A stretch of DNA of 64,000 nucleotides from Streptomyces sp. RB17 (lineage in GTDB: Bacteria; Actinomycetota; Actinomycetes; Streptomycetales; Streptomycetaceae). Location: the NCBI RefSeq assembly GCF_009604455.1, contig NZ_WEGL01000009.1, positions 310,001 to 374,000 of the forward strand, written 5' to 3'. Below the pieces are notes generated by a model that worked only from the letters and a program-made list of their open reading frames with translations, made no database searches and was not told the origin of the DNA. This document shows positions 33,191 to 44,576 of this stretch, in pieces; the first letter of the stretch is position 1; every line of letters starts with the position of its first letter. A program made the position numbers and the translations under genes.

Positions 33191-33694
33191 GTGAATGCCT
33201 TTACCCTTCTCCCCTTCATCGTGCTCATCGCGGCCATGTTCCTGATGACGCGCTCTGCCAAGAAGAAGCAGCAGCAGGCCGCCAGTATGCGGAACGAGCT
33301 GCAGCCCGGCTCCGGTGTCCGCACGATCGGGGGAATGTACGCGACGGTCAAGGAGGTCAACGAGGACACCGTCCTCCTCGACGCCGGCCCGGGCGTCGAG
33401 CTCCTCTTCGCCAAGAACGCGATCGGCGCCGTCCTCACCGACGACGAGTACAACCGCATCGTCCACGGCATCGAGCACGACCTGAAGTCCGACGCGGACA
33501 TCGTCCCGGACGACGCCTCCTCCCTCACCGAGACCGACGACTCCGACTCGCCCGCTGCCGCCGCCTCCGACGACAAGGCCGTCGACCTCGGTAAGAAGGA
33601 CGCCGACGAGGACAGCACCGACACGGCCGAGGCCGTCGCGGCCGAGGCGGACGACAAGCCGAAGAAGACCGACGGCGACTCCGACGCGAAGTAG
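33191..33694 (+). CDS. yajC: Preprotein translocase subunit YajC
   Basis: YajC associates with SecDF. The 167-aa protein has one N-terminal helix (LLPFIVLIAAMFLMT), the basic RSAKKKQQQAASMRN and the conserved LQPGSGVRTIGGMYATV. A soluble beta part is followed by an acidic tail of about 65 residues rich in Asp/Ala/Lys, longer than in E. coli YajC (110 aa). GTG 33191 is the family start. secD and secF follow on the same strand. Confidence 0.93.
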   Translation: MNAFTLLPFIVLIAAMFLMTRSAKKKQQQAASMRNELQPGSGVRTIGGMYATVKEVNEDTVLLDAGPGVELLFAKNAIGAVLTDDEYNRIVHGIEHDLKSDADIVPDDASSLTETDDSDSPAAAASDDKAVDLGKKDADEDSTDTAEAVAAEADDKPKKTDGDSDAK

Positions 33695-33697
33695 TCA

Positions 33698-33749
33698 CGC
33701 CCCGGTGGTGCACTGCGCGGCATGATCCCGCCCCGCGCACCACCGGGCG
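33698..33749 (+). terminator. Long hairpin between yajC and secD
   Basis: CCCGGTGGTGC and GCACCACCGGG form an 11-bp outer stem, and an inner GCGCGG/CCGCGC pairs inside the loop. It may be a terminator or attenuator between yajC and secD; there is no U-tract. Confidence 0.4.
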
Positions 33750-33838
33750 CGTCTGTTTCCCGCACGGAACAGCCCGACACCATGTCATGGCCGACCGCGC
33801 CCACCGGCGTGGAGCGGCCCGAGAGGGAGTACGAGAAG

Positions 33839-35644
33839 GTGGCAGCACCTAAGAGGGGCCGGAGCGCGAGCGCCCAGAGCAAGCCAGGGCGCTCGCTGGC
33901 CCTCATCCTGATCGCCATCGTGGCGCTCACCGGAGGCATGTTCCTGTCCGGGAACAAGACTCCGCGTCTCGGCATCGACCTCGCCGGTGGCACGAGCATC
34001 ACGCTCAAGGCGAAGGCCGACCAGGGGTCCGCGGTCAACAAGGCCAACATGGACACCGCGGTCGACATCATGAACCGCCGTGTCAACGGTCTCGGCGTCT
34101 CCGAGGCGGAGGTGCAGACCCAGGGGAACGACAACATCATCGTCAACATCCCCAAGGGCACCAACTCCAAGGAAGCCCAGCAGCAGGTCGGCACCACCGC
34201 CAAGCTGTACTTCCGCCCGGTCCTGGCCAGCGAGCCCAGCGGCGGCGCCACGCAGAGCCCGTCGCCGAGCGCGACCCCCAGCGGCAGCTCCTCGCCGAAG
34301 CCGAGCGGGAGCGCGAGCCCCTCCGCCTCTTCCTCCTCCCAGGAGAAGGCGTCCTCGTCCTCCACCGCGTCCCCCACGGCCTCGGCGACCTCCCAGGGCC
34401 GTGCCGTCACCGACGCGCTGAAGGCAGGCTCCACCCCCACGCCGAGCACGTCCGCCTCCGGCAGCTCCAAGCCGTCGGGCACCCCCTCGGCAACCCCGTC
34501 GGCCTCCTCCAGCGCCGGCACCGCCGCCGCCAAGCTCCAGGCCCAGTACGCCGCCCTGGACTGCACCAAGCCCGCCGAGCGGGCCAAGGTGGGCGGCGCC
34601 GCCAAGCCGGGCGAGCCCACGGTGGCCTGCGGCCAGATCAGGAAGGTCTGGTACAAGTACGTGCTCGGCCCGGCCGCCGTCGACGGCACCGAGGTGAAGA
34701 AGGCGCAGGCCGTCTTCGACACCCAGGGCGCCTCCGGCTGGCAGGTCCAGATGACCTTCAGCTCCAGCGGCGCCAAGAAGTTCGCCGACATCACCGGCGA
34801 GCTGGCGAAGAACCAGTCCCCGCAGAACGAGTTCGGCATCGTCCTGGACGGCGAGGTCGTCTCCAGCCCGTACGTGCAGCAGGCCATCACCGGCGGCCAG
34901 GCGGAGATCTCCGGCAGCTTCACCCAGCAGGACGCCCAGAGCCTCGCGAACATGCTGTCGTACGGCGCCCTGCCGCTGTCCTTCCAGGAGCAGTCCGTCA
35001 CCACCGTCACCGCCGCGCTCGGCGGTGAGCAACTGCACGCCGGTCTGCTCGCCGGCGCGATCGGCCTCGCCCTGGTCGTGATCTACCTGGTCGCCTACTA
35101 CCGCGGCCTGTCGCTCGTCGCCATGGCCTCGCTGGTGGTGTCCGCGATCCTCACCTACGTGATCATGTCGCTGCTCGGCCCGGCCATCGGCTTCGCGCTG
35201 AACCTGCCGGCCGTCTGCGGTGCCATCGTCGCCATCGGTATCACCGCGGACTCGTTCATCGTGTACTTCGAACGCATCCGGGACGAGATCCGCGAGGGCC
35301 GCTCGCTGCGCCCCGCCGTCGAGCGTGCCTGGCCGCGTGCCCGGCGCACCGTCCTCGTCTCCGACTTCGTGTCGTTCCTGGCCGCCGCGGTCCTGTTCAT
35401 CGTGACCGTCGGCAAGGTCCAGGGCTTCGCGTTCACGCTGGGCCTGACCACCCTGCTCGACGTGGTCGTCGTCTTCCTGTTCACCAAGCCGCTGATGACC
35501 CTCCTCGCCCGCCGCAGGTTCTTCGCGAGCGGCCACAAGTGGTCCGGTCTCGACCCGAAGAGCCTGGGTGCCAAGCCGCCGCTGCGCCGTACCCGCCGTC
35601 CCGCCGGCCCCGCCGCCGGCTCTGTCGACCCGAAGGAGGCCTGA
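33839..35644 (+). CDS. secD: Protein translocase subunit SecD
   Basis: SecD with SecF uses the proton gradient to pull exported proteins across the membrane. The 601-aa protein has helix 1 (LALILIAIVALTGGMFL), then RLGIDLAGGTSITL. A large P1 domain is interrupted by a Ser/Pro/Thr-rich stretch of about 65 residues, roughly residues 138-203, and followed by GIVLDGEVVSSPYV. The five C-terminal helices carry LPAVCGAIVAIGITADSF and FERIRDEIREG. GTG 33839 has GGGAG 9 bases upstream; upstream in-frame ATG 33722 is less likely. secF starts 3 bases after its stop. Confidence 0.95.
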   Translation: MAAPKRGRSASAQSKPGRSLALILIAIVALTGGMFLSGNKTPRLGIDLAGGTSITLKAKADQGSAVNKANMDTAVDIMNRRVNGLGVSEAEVQTQGNDNIIVNIPKGTNSKEAQQQVGTTAKLYFRPVLASEPSGGATQSPSPSATPSGSSSPKPSGSASPSASSSSQEKASSSSTASPTASATSQGRAVTDALKAGSTPTPSTSASGSSKPSGTPSATPSASSSAGTAAAKLQAQYAALDCTKPAERAKVGGAAKPGEPTVACGQIRKVWYKYVLGPAAVDGTEVKKAQAVFDTQGASGWQVQMTFSSSGAKKFADITGELAKNQSPQNEFGIVLDGEVVSSPYVQQAITGGQAEISGSFTQQDAQSLANMLSYGALPLSFQEQSVTTVTAALGGEQLHAGLLAGAIGLALVVIYLVAYYRGLSLVAMASLVVSAILTYVIMSLLGPAIGFALNLPAVCGAIVAIGITADSFIVYFERIRDEIREGRSLRPAVERAWPRARRTVLVSDFVSFLAAAVLFIVTVGKVQGFAFTLGLTTLLDVVVVFLFTKPLMTLLARRRFFASGHKWSGLDPKSLGAKPPLRRTRRPAGPAAGSVDPKEA

Positions 35645-35647
35645 GCA

Positions 35648-36748
35648 ATGTCGAAACTCGGCAACCTCGGCGCTCGACTGCACCGCGGCGAGATCTCGTA
35701 CGACTTCGTCGGCAAGCGCAAGATCTGGTACGGCGTCTCCATCCTGATCACCATCACGGCCATCCTCGGCCTGGCGGTGCGCGGCCTGAACATGGGCATC
35801 GAGTTCAAGGGCGGCGCGGTCTTCACCACGCCGACCCACATGAGCACCTCGGTGACCCAGGCGGAGACCTACGCCAAGGACGCCTCCGGTCATGAGGCGA
35901 TCGTGCAGAAGCTCGGCAACGGCAGCCTGCGCATCCAGATCGCCGGCATCGACACCGGCCAGTCCGACAAGATCAAGCAGGAGCTGGCCAAGGACCTGAA
36001 CCTCAACCCCGAGAAGCTCGCCGCCGACCTGGTCGGCCCGAGCTGGGGCCAGCAGATCGCCAACAAGGCCTGGGAAGGCCTCGGCATCTTCATGGTGCTC
36101 GTCGTGATCTACCTGGCCATCGCCTTCGAGTGGCGCATGGCCATCGCGGCCCTGGTCGCGCTGATCCACGACATCACGATCACGACCGGCATCTACGCCC
36201 TCGTCGGCTTCGAGGTCACGCCCGGTACGGTCATCGGTCTGCTGACGATCCTCGGTTACTCGCTCTACGACACGGTCGTCGTCTTCGACAGCCTCAAGGA
36301 GCAGACGAAGGACATCACCAAGCAGACCCGCTGGACCTACAGCGACATCGCCAACAGGTCGATCAACGGCACGCTGGTCCGATCGATCAACACCACGGTC
36401 GTCGCCCTGCTGCCGGTCGCGGGCCTGCTGTTCATCGGCGGTGGCTTCCTCGGCGCCGGCACGCTGAACGACATCTCGCTGTCGCTGTTCGTCGGCCTCG
36501 CGGCCGGTGCCTACTCGTCGATCTTCATCGCCACGCCGCTCGTCGCCGACCTCAAGGAGCGCGAGCCGGCGCTGAAGGCCCTCACCAAGCGTGTCATGGC
36601 CAAGCGTGCCCAGGCCGCCGCCGAGGAGGACCTCGCCGCGGAGCGCGCGGCCGACGACGACGATGCGGCCCCCGCCGTCGTGGGCCCCCGCAACCAGCCC
36701 GCGTCCCGCAGCCGGGGCCGTGGCCGACCCTCCGGGAAGCGCCGATGA
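35648..36748 (+). CDS. secF: Protein translocase subunit SecF
   Basis: The 366-aa partner of SecD has an N-terminal helix, the motif LNMGIEFKGGAVF, a small P4 domain and five helices with the conserved LTILGYSLYDTVVVFDSLKE and NRSINGTLVRSINT. The C-terminal 60 residues are charged and disordered (Asp-rich, then Arg/Gly-rich). It overlaps apt by ATGA, the order secD-secF-apt-relA being conserved in actinobacteria. Confidence 0.95.
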   Translation: MSKLGNLGARLHRGEISYDFVGKRKIWYGVSILITITAILGLAVRGLNMGIEFKGGAVFTTPTHMSTSVTQAETYAKDASGHEAIVQKLGNGSLRIQIAGIDTGQSDKIKQELAKDLNLNPEKLAADLVGPSWGQQIANKAWEGLGIFMVLVVIYLAIAFEWRMAIAALVALIHDITITTGIYALVGFEVTPGTVIGLLTILGYSLYDTVVVFDSLKEQTKDITKQTRWTYSDIANRSINGTLVRSINTTVVALLPVAGLLFIGGGFLGAGTLNDISLSLFVGLAAGAYSSIFIATPLVADLKEREPALKALTKRVMAKRAQAAAEEDLAAERAADDDDAAPAVVGPRNQPASRSRGRGRPSGKRR

Positions 36749-37293
36749 CCGAGCTCGCCGACATCTCGGGGCTGCTGCTCAGCCGCATCCGTGACGTCGC
36801 CGACTACCCGGAGCCGGGTGTGATGTTCAAGGACATCACCCCGCTCCTGGCGGACCCGGCCGCGTTCACGGCGCTCACCGACACGCTGGCCGAGATCGCC
36901 GCGAACACCGGCGCGACCAAGGTCGTCGGCCTGGAGGCCCGGGGCTTCATCCTGGGCGCCCCGGTCGCCGTGCGCGCGGGCCTCGGCTTCATTCCGGTCC
37001 GCAAGGCGGGCAAGCTGCCAGGGGCGACGCTGCGCCAGGCGTACGACCTGGAGTACGGCTCGGCCGAGATCGAGGTGCACGCGGAGGATCTCGCCTCCGG
37101 CGAGCGGGTCCTGATCGTGGACGACGTCCTGGCCACGGGGGGTACGGCCGAGGCCGCGATCCAGCTGATCCAGCGCGCCGGTGCGGAGGTTTCCGGTCTG
37201 GCGGTGCTGATGGAGCTGGGCTTCCTGGGCGGCCGGGTCCGGCTGGAGCCGACGCTCGGCGGTGCCCCGCTGGAGGCGCTGCTCCAGGTCTGA
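36745..37293 (+). CDS. apt: Adenine phosphoribosyltransferase
   Basis: Apt converts adenine and PRPP to AMP. The 182-aa protein shows the type I PRTase fold with VLIVDDVLATGGT as PRPP loop (about residues 120-132), the N-terminal PEPGVMFKDITPLL and the flexible loop RKAGKLPGATLRQAYDLEYG. ATG 36745 overlaps the secF stop, indicating coupling. A terminator hairpin follows 13 bases after the stop, so relA has its own transcription start. Confidence 0.94.
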   Translation: MTELADISGLLLSRIRDVADYPEPGVMFKDITPLLADPAAFTALTDTLAEIAANTGATKVVGLEARGFILGAPVAVRAGLGFIPVRKAGKLPGATLRQAYDLEYGSAEIEVHAEDLASGERVLIVDDVLATGGTAEAAIQLIQRAGAEVSGLAVLMELGFLGGRVRLEPTLGGAPLEALLQV

Positions 37294-37305
37294 GCGACTG
37301 CGCTG

Positions 37306-37342
37306 CACAAGCGGCCTCGGCTTCGCCGTAGGCCGCTTTGTG
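37306..37342 (+). terminator. Terminator after apt
   Basis: Arms 37306-37317 and 37330-37342 pair over 12 bp with one bulged T, with a 12-base loop. Some T residues follow (TTTG...TTT). Confidence 0.7.
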
Positions 37343-37553
37343 TTTCCCGCCCGCACCACGGCCATCCCCAGGACACCCTCCGCACGCTCCCGAATCACCC
37401 GGAATCCACCTCCCGGAATCCGGCAGGAGCCCCCCGCGTTGCACAGGTGGACGGTCCTCACTTCCGCTTGAAGGCGATGACCAGCCGCAGGATCGCTACC
37501 ATGGGGTTTCCGGAGCCTGACCGGGGGACCCGGATCGCGCACGAGGAGCCCTC

Positions 37554-40091
<2,538 letters not shown>

Positions 40092-40096
40092 GCAGC

Positions 40097-40139
40097 CATG
40101 GAGAAGGCCCCGTACGCGCCGTACGGGGCCTTCTCCATG
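40097..40139. terminator. Very strong bidirectional terminator
   Basis: A perfect 20-bp stem (40097-40116 with 40120-40139) is closed by only three bases, between the convergent relA and DUF349 genes. Confidence 0.85.
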
Positions 40140-40152
40140 TGCGCCGGGGTGA

Positions 40153-41382
40153 TCAGCCGCCGAACTCCTGCAGGCCCTTCAGAGCCTGGTCCAGGAGCGC
40201 CTGGCGGCCCTCCAGCTCGCGCTCCAGCTTGTCGGCCCTGGCGTTGTTGCCCTGGGCGCGGGCCTGGTCGATCTGCGTCCTCAGCTTGTCGACGGCGGCC
40301 TGCAGCTGACCGGTCAGACCCTCGGCACGCGCGCGTGCCTCCGGGTTCGTCCGGCGCCACTCGGCCTCCTCGGCGTCCTGCATCGCCCGCTCGACCGCAT
40401 GCATACGGCCCTCGACCTTCGGCCGCGCGTCCCGGGGGACGTGGCCGATGGCCTCCCAGCGCTCGTTGATCGAGCGGAAGGCGGCCCGCGCGGACTTCAG
40501 GTCGCCGATCGGCAGGAGCTTCTCGGCCTCCTCGGCCAGCTCCTCCTTCAGCTTCAGGTTCTCCGCCTGTTCCGCGTCCCGCTCGGCGAACACCGAGCTG
40601 CGGGCGGCGAAGAACACGTCCTGGGCGCCCCGGAAGCGGTTCCACAGGTCGTCCTCGTGCTCGCGCTGGGCGCGGCCGGCGGCCTTCCACTCCGTCATCA
40701 GCTCGCGATAACGCGCCGCCGTCGGACCCCAGTCCGTCGAACCCGACAGCGCCTCGGCCTCAGCGACCAGGCGCTCCTTGGTCCGGCGGGCCTCCTCGCG
40801 CTGCGCGTCCAGCTGCGCGAAGTGCGCCTTGCGCCGCTTGGAGAACGCCGAGCGGGCGTGCGAGAAGCGGTGCCACAGCTCGTCGTCGGACTTGCGGTCC
40901 AGACGCGGCAGACCCTTCCAGGTGTCCACCAGCGCCCGCAGCCGCTCACCGGCGGCCCGCCACTGGTCGGACTGCGCCAGCTGCTCCGCCTCGGTGACCA
41001 GGTCCTCCTTGGCCTTGCGGGCCTCGTCGGACTGCTTGGCCCGCTGCGCCTTGCGCTCCTCGCGGCGCGCCTCGACGGTCTCCACCAGCTTGTCCAACCG
41101 CTTGCGCAGCGCGTCCAGGTCGCCGACCGCGTGGTGCGCGTCCACCTGCTCGCGCAGATGGGCGATCGCGGTCTGGGCGTCCTTCGCCGACAGGTCGGTG
41201 GTCTGCACGCGCTTCTCGAGGAGGCCGATCTCGACAACCAGGCCCTCGTACTTGCGCTCGAAGTAGGCCAGCGCCTCCTCAGGGGAGCCGGCCGCCCAGG
41301 AACCGACGACCTGCTCGCCGTCGGCCGTACGCACGTACACGGTCCCCGTCTCGTCGACGCGGCCCCACGGGTCGCTGCTCAC
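40153..41382 (-). CDS. DUF349-domain coiled-coil protein
   Basis: The 409-aa protein is almost wholly helical with charged heptads. After a short beta-like N-terminus (PWGRVDETGTVYVRTADGEQ) it has at least three DUF349 repeats, visible as W-x-A-x-x-R units such as DQWRAAGERLRALVDTWK and TDWGPTAARYRELMTEWK, each followed by DDELWHRFSHAR-like segments. Its role is unknown; it is soluble. GTG 41382 with GGAGGAGG upstream is the start, preferred over an in-frame upstream start at 41457. Converges on relA. Confidence 0.85.
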   Translation of the reverse strand: MSSDPWGRVDETGTVYVRTADGEQVVGSWAAGSPEEALAYFERKYEGLVVEIGLLEKRVQTTDLSAKDAQTAIAHLREQVDAHHAVGDLDALRKRLDKLVETVEARREERKAQRAKQSDEARKAKEDLVTEAEQLAQSDQWRAAGERLRALVDTWKGLPRLDRKSDDELWHRFSHARSAFSKRRKAHFAQLDAQREEARRTKERLVAEAEALSGSTDWGPTAARYRELMTEWKAAGRAQREHEDDLWNRFRGAQDVFFAARSSVFAERDAEQAENLKLKEELAEEAEKLLPIGDLKSARAAFRSINERWEAIGHVPRDARPKVEGRMHAVERAMQDAEEAEWRRTNPEARARAEGLTGQLQAAVDKLRTQIDQARAQGNNARADKLERELEGRQALLDQALKGLQEFGG

Positions 41383-41397
41383 AGCGCCTCCTCCACA

Positions 41398-41432
41398 TGA
41401 TGCCTGCGGGGGCTCAGCGCCCCCGGGCATCG
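41398..41432 (-). terminator. Probable terminator of the cyclophilin gene
   Basis: An imperfect hairpin (GATGCC...GGGGGC with GCCCCC...GGCATC) lies between the end of the minus-strand cyclophilin gene and the DUF349 start. Confidence 0.5.
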
Positions 41433-41535
41433 TCCACAGTTTCGTCACGGCCAACATAGGCGACCAGCGGGTTACCTGTCCGCATCCAGCGCGACCGAAA
41501 TTCCGCAGATGGCCGTCTTGGTCATCAGGTCGATG

Positions 41536-42369
41536 TCAGGACTTCGTCACCGTCGCCTTGTTGATCACCACGGTCGCGTTGGGAGCGGTGTTGCCGGACG
41601 TCGGGTCGGCCGCCTGGGCACCCGCCGCGGCGATCTTCTGCAGCACCTTCATGCCCGCCTGCGACACCGTGCCGAACGGTGTGTAGCTGGGCGGCAACGG
41701 ACTGTCCTTGTAGACCAGGAAGAACTGGCTGCCACCGGTGTGCTTCTGACCGGTGTTGGCCATCGCCACCGTGCCCGCCGGGTACTTGTTGCCCTTGAGG
41801 CTCTTGTCCTTCAGGTTCTCGTCCGGGAGCGTGTAGCCGGGCCCGCCCATGCCGGTGCCCTGCGGGTCGCCGCACTGGAGCACGAAGATGCCGTCCGTGG
41901 TCAGACGGTGGCACTTGGTGTGGTCGAAGTAGCCCTGGCCCGCCAGGAAGTTGAACGAGTTCACCGTGTGCGGGGCCGCCGCCGTCTTCAGCGCGACGTC
42001 GATGTCACCGCACGTCGTGGCGAGCTTCATCGTGTACTTCGCCGACGTGTCGATCGTCATCGCCGGCTCCTTCTTCCAGCTCAGCTTCTTCGCCGCGCCG
42101 GCCGCCGGCTTCGCGCACGGATCCGGCGCCTTGCTGGTCGGCGTTGCGCTCGGCGTGACGTCCGCGGCGGTGTTGGTCTTCTTGTCGTCGTTGTTCTTCA
42201 GCACCCCGGTCGTGTACAGCGCGACGCTGCCGATCACGACCACGCCCAGTACCGACGCGATCACGGAGTTGCGCACGGCCGCCTTGCGGCGCGCCTGGGT
42301 GCGCCGCTGCTGCTGCCGCAAGAACTTCTCCCGGGCGAGCTGACGCCGCCGCTGCTCCTGGCTGACCAC
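41536..42369 (-). CDS. Membrane-anchored cyclophilin-type peptidyl-prolyl isomerase
   Basis: The 277-aa protein has a basic N-terminus (LAREKFLRQQQRRTQARR), one helix (VIASVLGVVVIGSVALYTTG) and a Thr/Ala/Pro linker. A cyclophilin domain from about residue 105 shows CHRLTTDGIFVLQCGDPQGT, GGPGYTLPDEN and TVAMANTGQKHTGGSQFF. The domain therefore faces outside, likely assisting folding of secreted proteins. The catalytic Arg is kept (CHRL), while the usual FHRV phenylalanine is Cys, as in other actinobacterial members. Start GTG 42369. Divergent from the metallo-hydrolase gene. Confidence 0.9.
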   Translation of the reverse strand: MVSQEQRRRQLAREKFLRQQQRRTQARRKAAVRNSVIASVLGVVVIGSVALYTTGVLKNNDDKKTNTAADVTPSATPTSKAPDPCAKPAAGAAKKLSWKKEPAMTIDTSAKYTMKLATTCGDIDVALKTAAAPHTVNSFNFLAGQGYFDHTKCHRLTTDGIFVLQCGDPQGTGMGGPGYTLPDENLKDKSLKGNKYPAGTVAMANTGQKHTGGSQFFLVYKDSPLPPSYTPFGTVSQAGMKVLQKIAAAGAQAADPTSGNTAPNATVVINKATVTKS

Positions 42370-42546
42370 CGGGTTCTCTCCTCATACGTGTCGAAGCGTG
42401 TGTGTCGACCGGTACGCGTGCGTGCTCGTGAGCCGACCGCTGTGTGTAGCCCCGTACCGTATATGGGTTCGCTGAGGAAACGGCAGCGCCGGTAGGCTCT
42501 GGACCACAGCTTGTGACCGCCCGAATCGACACAACGAAGGACGATC

Positions 42547-43254
42547 GTGCTCATTGCCGGGTTCCCCGCCGGGGCCTGGGGGACGAACTGTTATCTCGTC
42601 GCCCCCGCCGCCGGTGCGGAGTGCGTGATCATCGACCCCGGCCACCAGGCCGCCGAAGGCGTCGAGGAAGCACTGAAGAAGCATCGGCTCAAGCCCGTCG
42701 CCGTCGTCCTCACCCACGGGCACATCGATCACGTGGCCTCTGTCGTCCCGGTCTGCGGCGCGCACGACGTGCCGGCCTGGATCCACCCCGAGGACCGGTA
42801 CATGATGAGCGACCCGGAGAAGTCGCTCGGCCGGTCCATCGGCATGCCCCTGATGGGCGAGCTGACCGTGGGGGAGCCGGACGACGTCCGCGAGCTGACG
42901 AACGGCACCACCCTCGAACTGGCCGGCCTGGAGTTCTCCGTCGCGCACGCGCCGGGCCATACCAAGGGGTCGGTGACCTTCCGGATGCCCGAGACGGCCG
43001 ACGTCCCGTCGGTGTTCTTCTCCGGGGATCTGCTGTTCGCCGGCTCCATCGGACGCACCGACCTGCCGGGCGGATCCATGGAGGACATGATCGAGTCGCT
43101 GGCCCGCGTGTGCCTGCCGCTCGACGACTCCACCGTGGTGCTGTCCGGGCACGGCCCCCAGACGACCATCGGCCAGGAGCGCGCCACCAACCCCTATCTG
43201 CGGCAGGTGGCCGCCGGCCAGGGAGCCTCCCCGGCTCCCCGACGAGGAATGTGA
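42547..43254 (+). CDS. Metallo-beta-lactamase-fold hydrolase (glyoxalase II-like)
   Basis: The 235-aa protein has the binuclear metal motif THGHIDH, a downstream His in HAPGHTKGS, the bridging Asp in FFSGDLLFAGSIGRTDLPGG and the last His in LSGHGPQT. This matches hydroxyacylglutathione-hydrolase-like proteins, but Streptomyces lacks glutathione, so another thioester (possibly mycothiol-linked) is expected. TAGGCT (42492-42497) may be its -10 box. hisS starts 12 bases after its stop, probably one operon. Confidence 0.88.
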   Translation: MLIAGFPAGAWGTNCYLVAPAAGAECVIIDPGHQAAEGVEEALKKHRLKPVAVVLTHGHIDHVASVVPVCGAHDVPAWIHPEDRYMMSDPEKSLGRSIGMPLMGELTVGEPDDVRELTNGTTLELAGLEFSVAHAPGHTKGSVTFRMPETADVPSVFFSGDLLFAGSIGRTDLPGGSMEDMIESLARVCLPLDDSTVVLSGHGPQTTIGQERATNPYLRQVAAGQGASPAPRRGM

Positions 43255-43266
43255 CGAGAGATTTCC

Positions 43267-44529
43267 GTGAGCACTTTCAAGGCCCCCAAGGGCACGTACG
43301 ACCTGCTGCCGCCGGACAGCGCCAGATTCCTGGCCGTGCGCGAGGCGATCGCCGCGCCGCTCAGGAGCTCCGGTTACGGCTACATCGAGACGCCCGGTTT
43401 CGAGAACGTGGAGCTGTTCGCACGCGGCGTCGGTGAGTCCACCGACATCGTGACGAAGGAGATGTACGTCTTCGAGACCAAGGGCGGCGACAAGCTGGCC
43501 CTGCGCCCGGAGACGACCGCGCCCGTGCTGCGCGCGGTCCTCGAGGCCAACCTGTACAAGACGGGCAACCTCCCGGTGAAGGTCTGGTACTCGGGCTCGC
43601 AGTACCGCTACGAGCGCCCGCAGAAGGGCCGTTACCGGCACTTCTCCCAGGTCGGCGCCGAGGCGATCGGCGCGGAGGACCCGGCGCTGGACGCCGAGCT
43701 GATCATCCTGGCCGACCAGGCGTACCGCTCGCTGGGTCTGCGCGACTTCCGGATCCTGCTGAACAGCCTCGGCGACAAGGAGTGCCGTCCGGTGTACCGG
43801 GCCGCGCTGCAGGACTTCCTGCGCGGCCTGGACCTGGACGAGGACACCCGCCGGCGCGTCGACATCAACCCGCTGCGGGTCCTCGACGACAAGCGCGAGT
43901 CGGTGCAGAAGCAGCTGACCGGCGCCCCGCTGCTGCGCGACTACCTGTGCGACGCCTGCAAGGCGTACCACGAGGAGGTCCGTGAGCTGATCACGGCGGC
44001 CGGGGTGTCCTTCGAGGACGACCCGAAGCTGGTGCGCGGCCTGGACTACTACACCCGCACCACCTTCGAGTTCGTGCACGACGGCCTCGGCTCGCAGTCC
44101 GCGGTGGGCGGCGGCGGCCGCTACGACGGACTGTCCGAGATGATCGGCGGCCCCTCGCTGCCGTCGGTCGGCTGGGCCCTCGGCGTCGACCGCACGGTCC
44201 TCGCCCTGGAGGCGGAGGGCGTGGAGCTGGACCTCCCGTCCACGACGTCGGTGTACGCCGTCCCGCTGGGCGAGGAGGCCCGTCGGGTGCTGTTCGCGAA
44301 GATCACCGAGCTGCGCAAGGTCGGCATCTCGGCGGACTTCGCGTACGGCGGCAAGGGCCTGAAGGGTGCGATGAAGAACGCCAACCGCAGCGGCGCCCGC
44401 TACACGCTCGTGGCCGGCGAACGCGACCTCGCCGAGGGCGTCGTCCAGCTCAAGGACATGGACTCCGGTGAGCAGACGGCGATCGGTGTCAACGAGATCG
44501 TGGCGGAACTGGAGTCCCGGCTCGGCTGA
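43267..44529 (+). CDS. hisS: Histidyl-tRNA synthetase
   Basis: A class II enzyme of 420 aa. FKAPKGTYDLLPPDS opens the chain; motif 2 lies around SGSQYRYERPQKGRYRHFSQ. The histidine-specific RGLDYYTRTTFEF and GGGGRYDGL with motif 3 VGWALGVDR follow. A C-terminal anticodon-binding domain ends the protein. GTG 43267 is the start. A clean terminator follows, shared with the convergent response-regulator gene. Confidence 0.96.
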   Translation: MSTFKAPKGTYDLLPPDSARFLAVREAIAAPLRSSGYGYIETPGFENVELFARGVGESTDIVTKEMYVFETKGGDKLALRPETTAPVLRAVLEANLYKTGNLPVKVWYSGSQYRYERPQKGRYRHFSQVGAEAIGAEDPALDAELIILADQAYRSLGLRDFRILLNSLGDKECRPVYRAALQDFLRGLDLDEDTRRRVDINPLRVLDDKRESVQKQLTGAPLLRDYLCDACKAYHEEVRELITAAGVSFEDDPKLVRGLDYYTRTTFEFVHDGLGSQSAVGGGGRYDGLSEMIGGPSLPSVGWALGVDRTVLALEAEGVELDLPSTTSVYAVPLGEEARRVLFAKITELRKVGISADFAYGGKGLKGAMKNANRSGARYTLVAGERDLAEGVVQLKDMDSGEQTAIGVNEIVAELESRLG

Positions 44530-44546
44530 GTCGCGCGACGACGACA

Positions 44547-44576
44547 AGAGGGCGCCGGGCACTCCCGGCGCCCTCT
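44547..44576. terminator. Bidirectional terminator between hisS and the response regulator gene
   Basis: A 13-bp stem (44547-44559 with 44564-44576) has a 4-base loop. The right arm touches the stop codon of the minus-strand response-regulator gene. Confidence 0.8.

Noticed and set aside
33785..36169. 794-codon minus-strand open frame over secD and secF
   Set aside because: It is antisense to two fully recognisable genes and of low complexity; no start signal.
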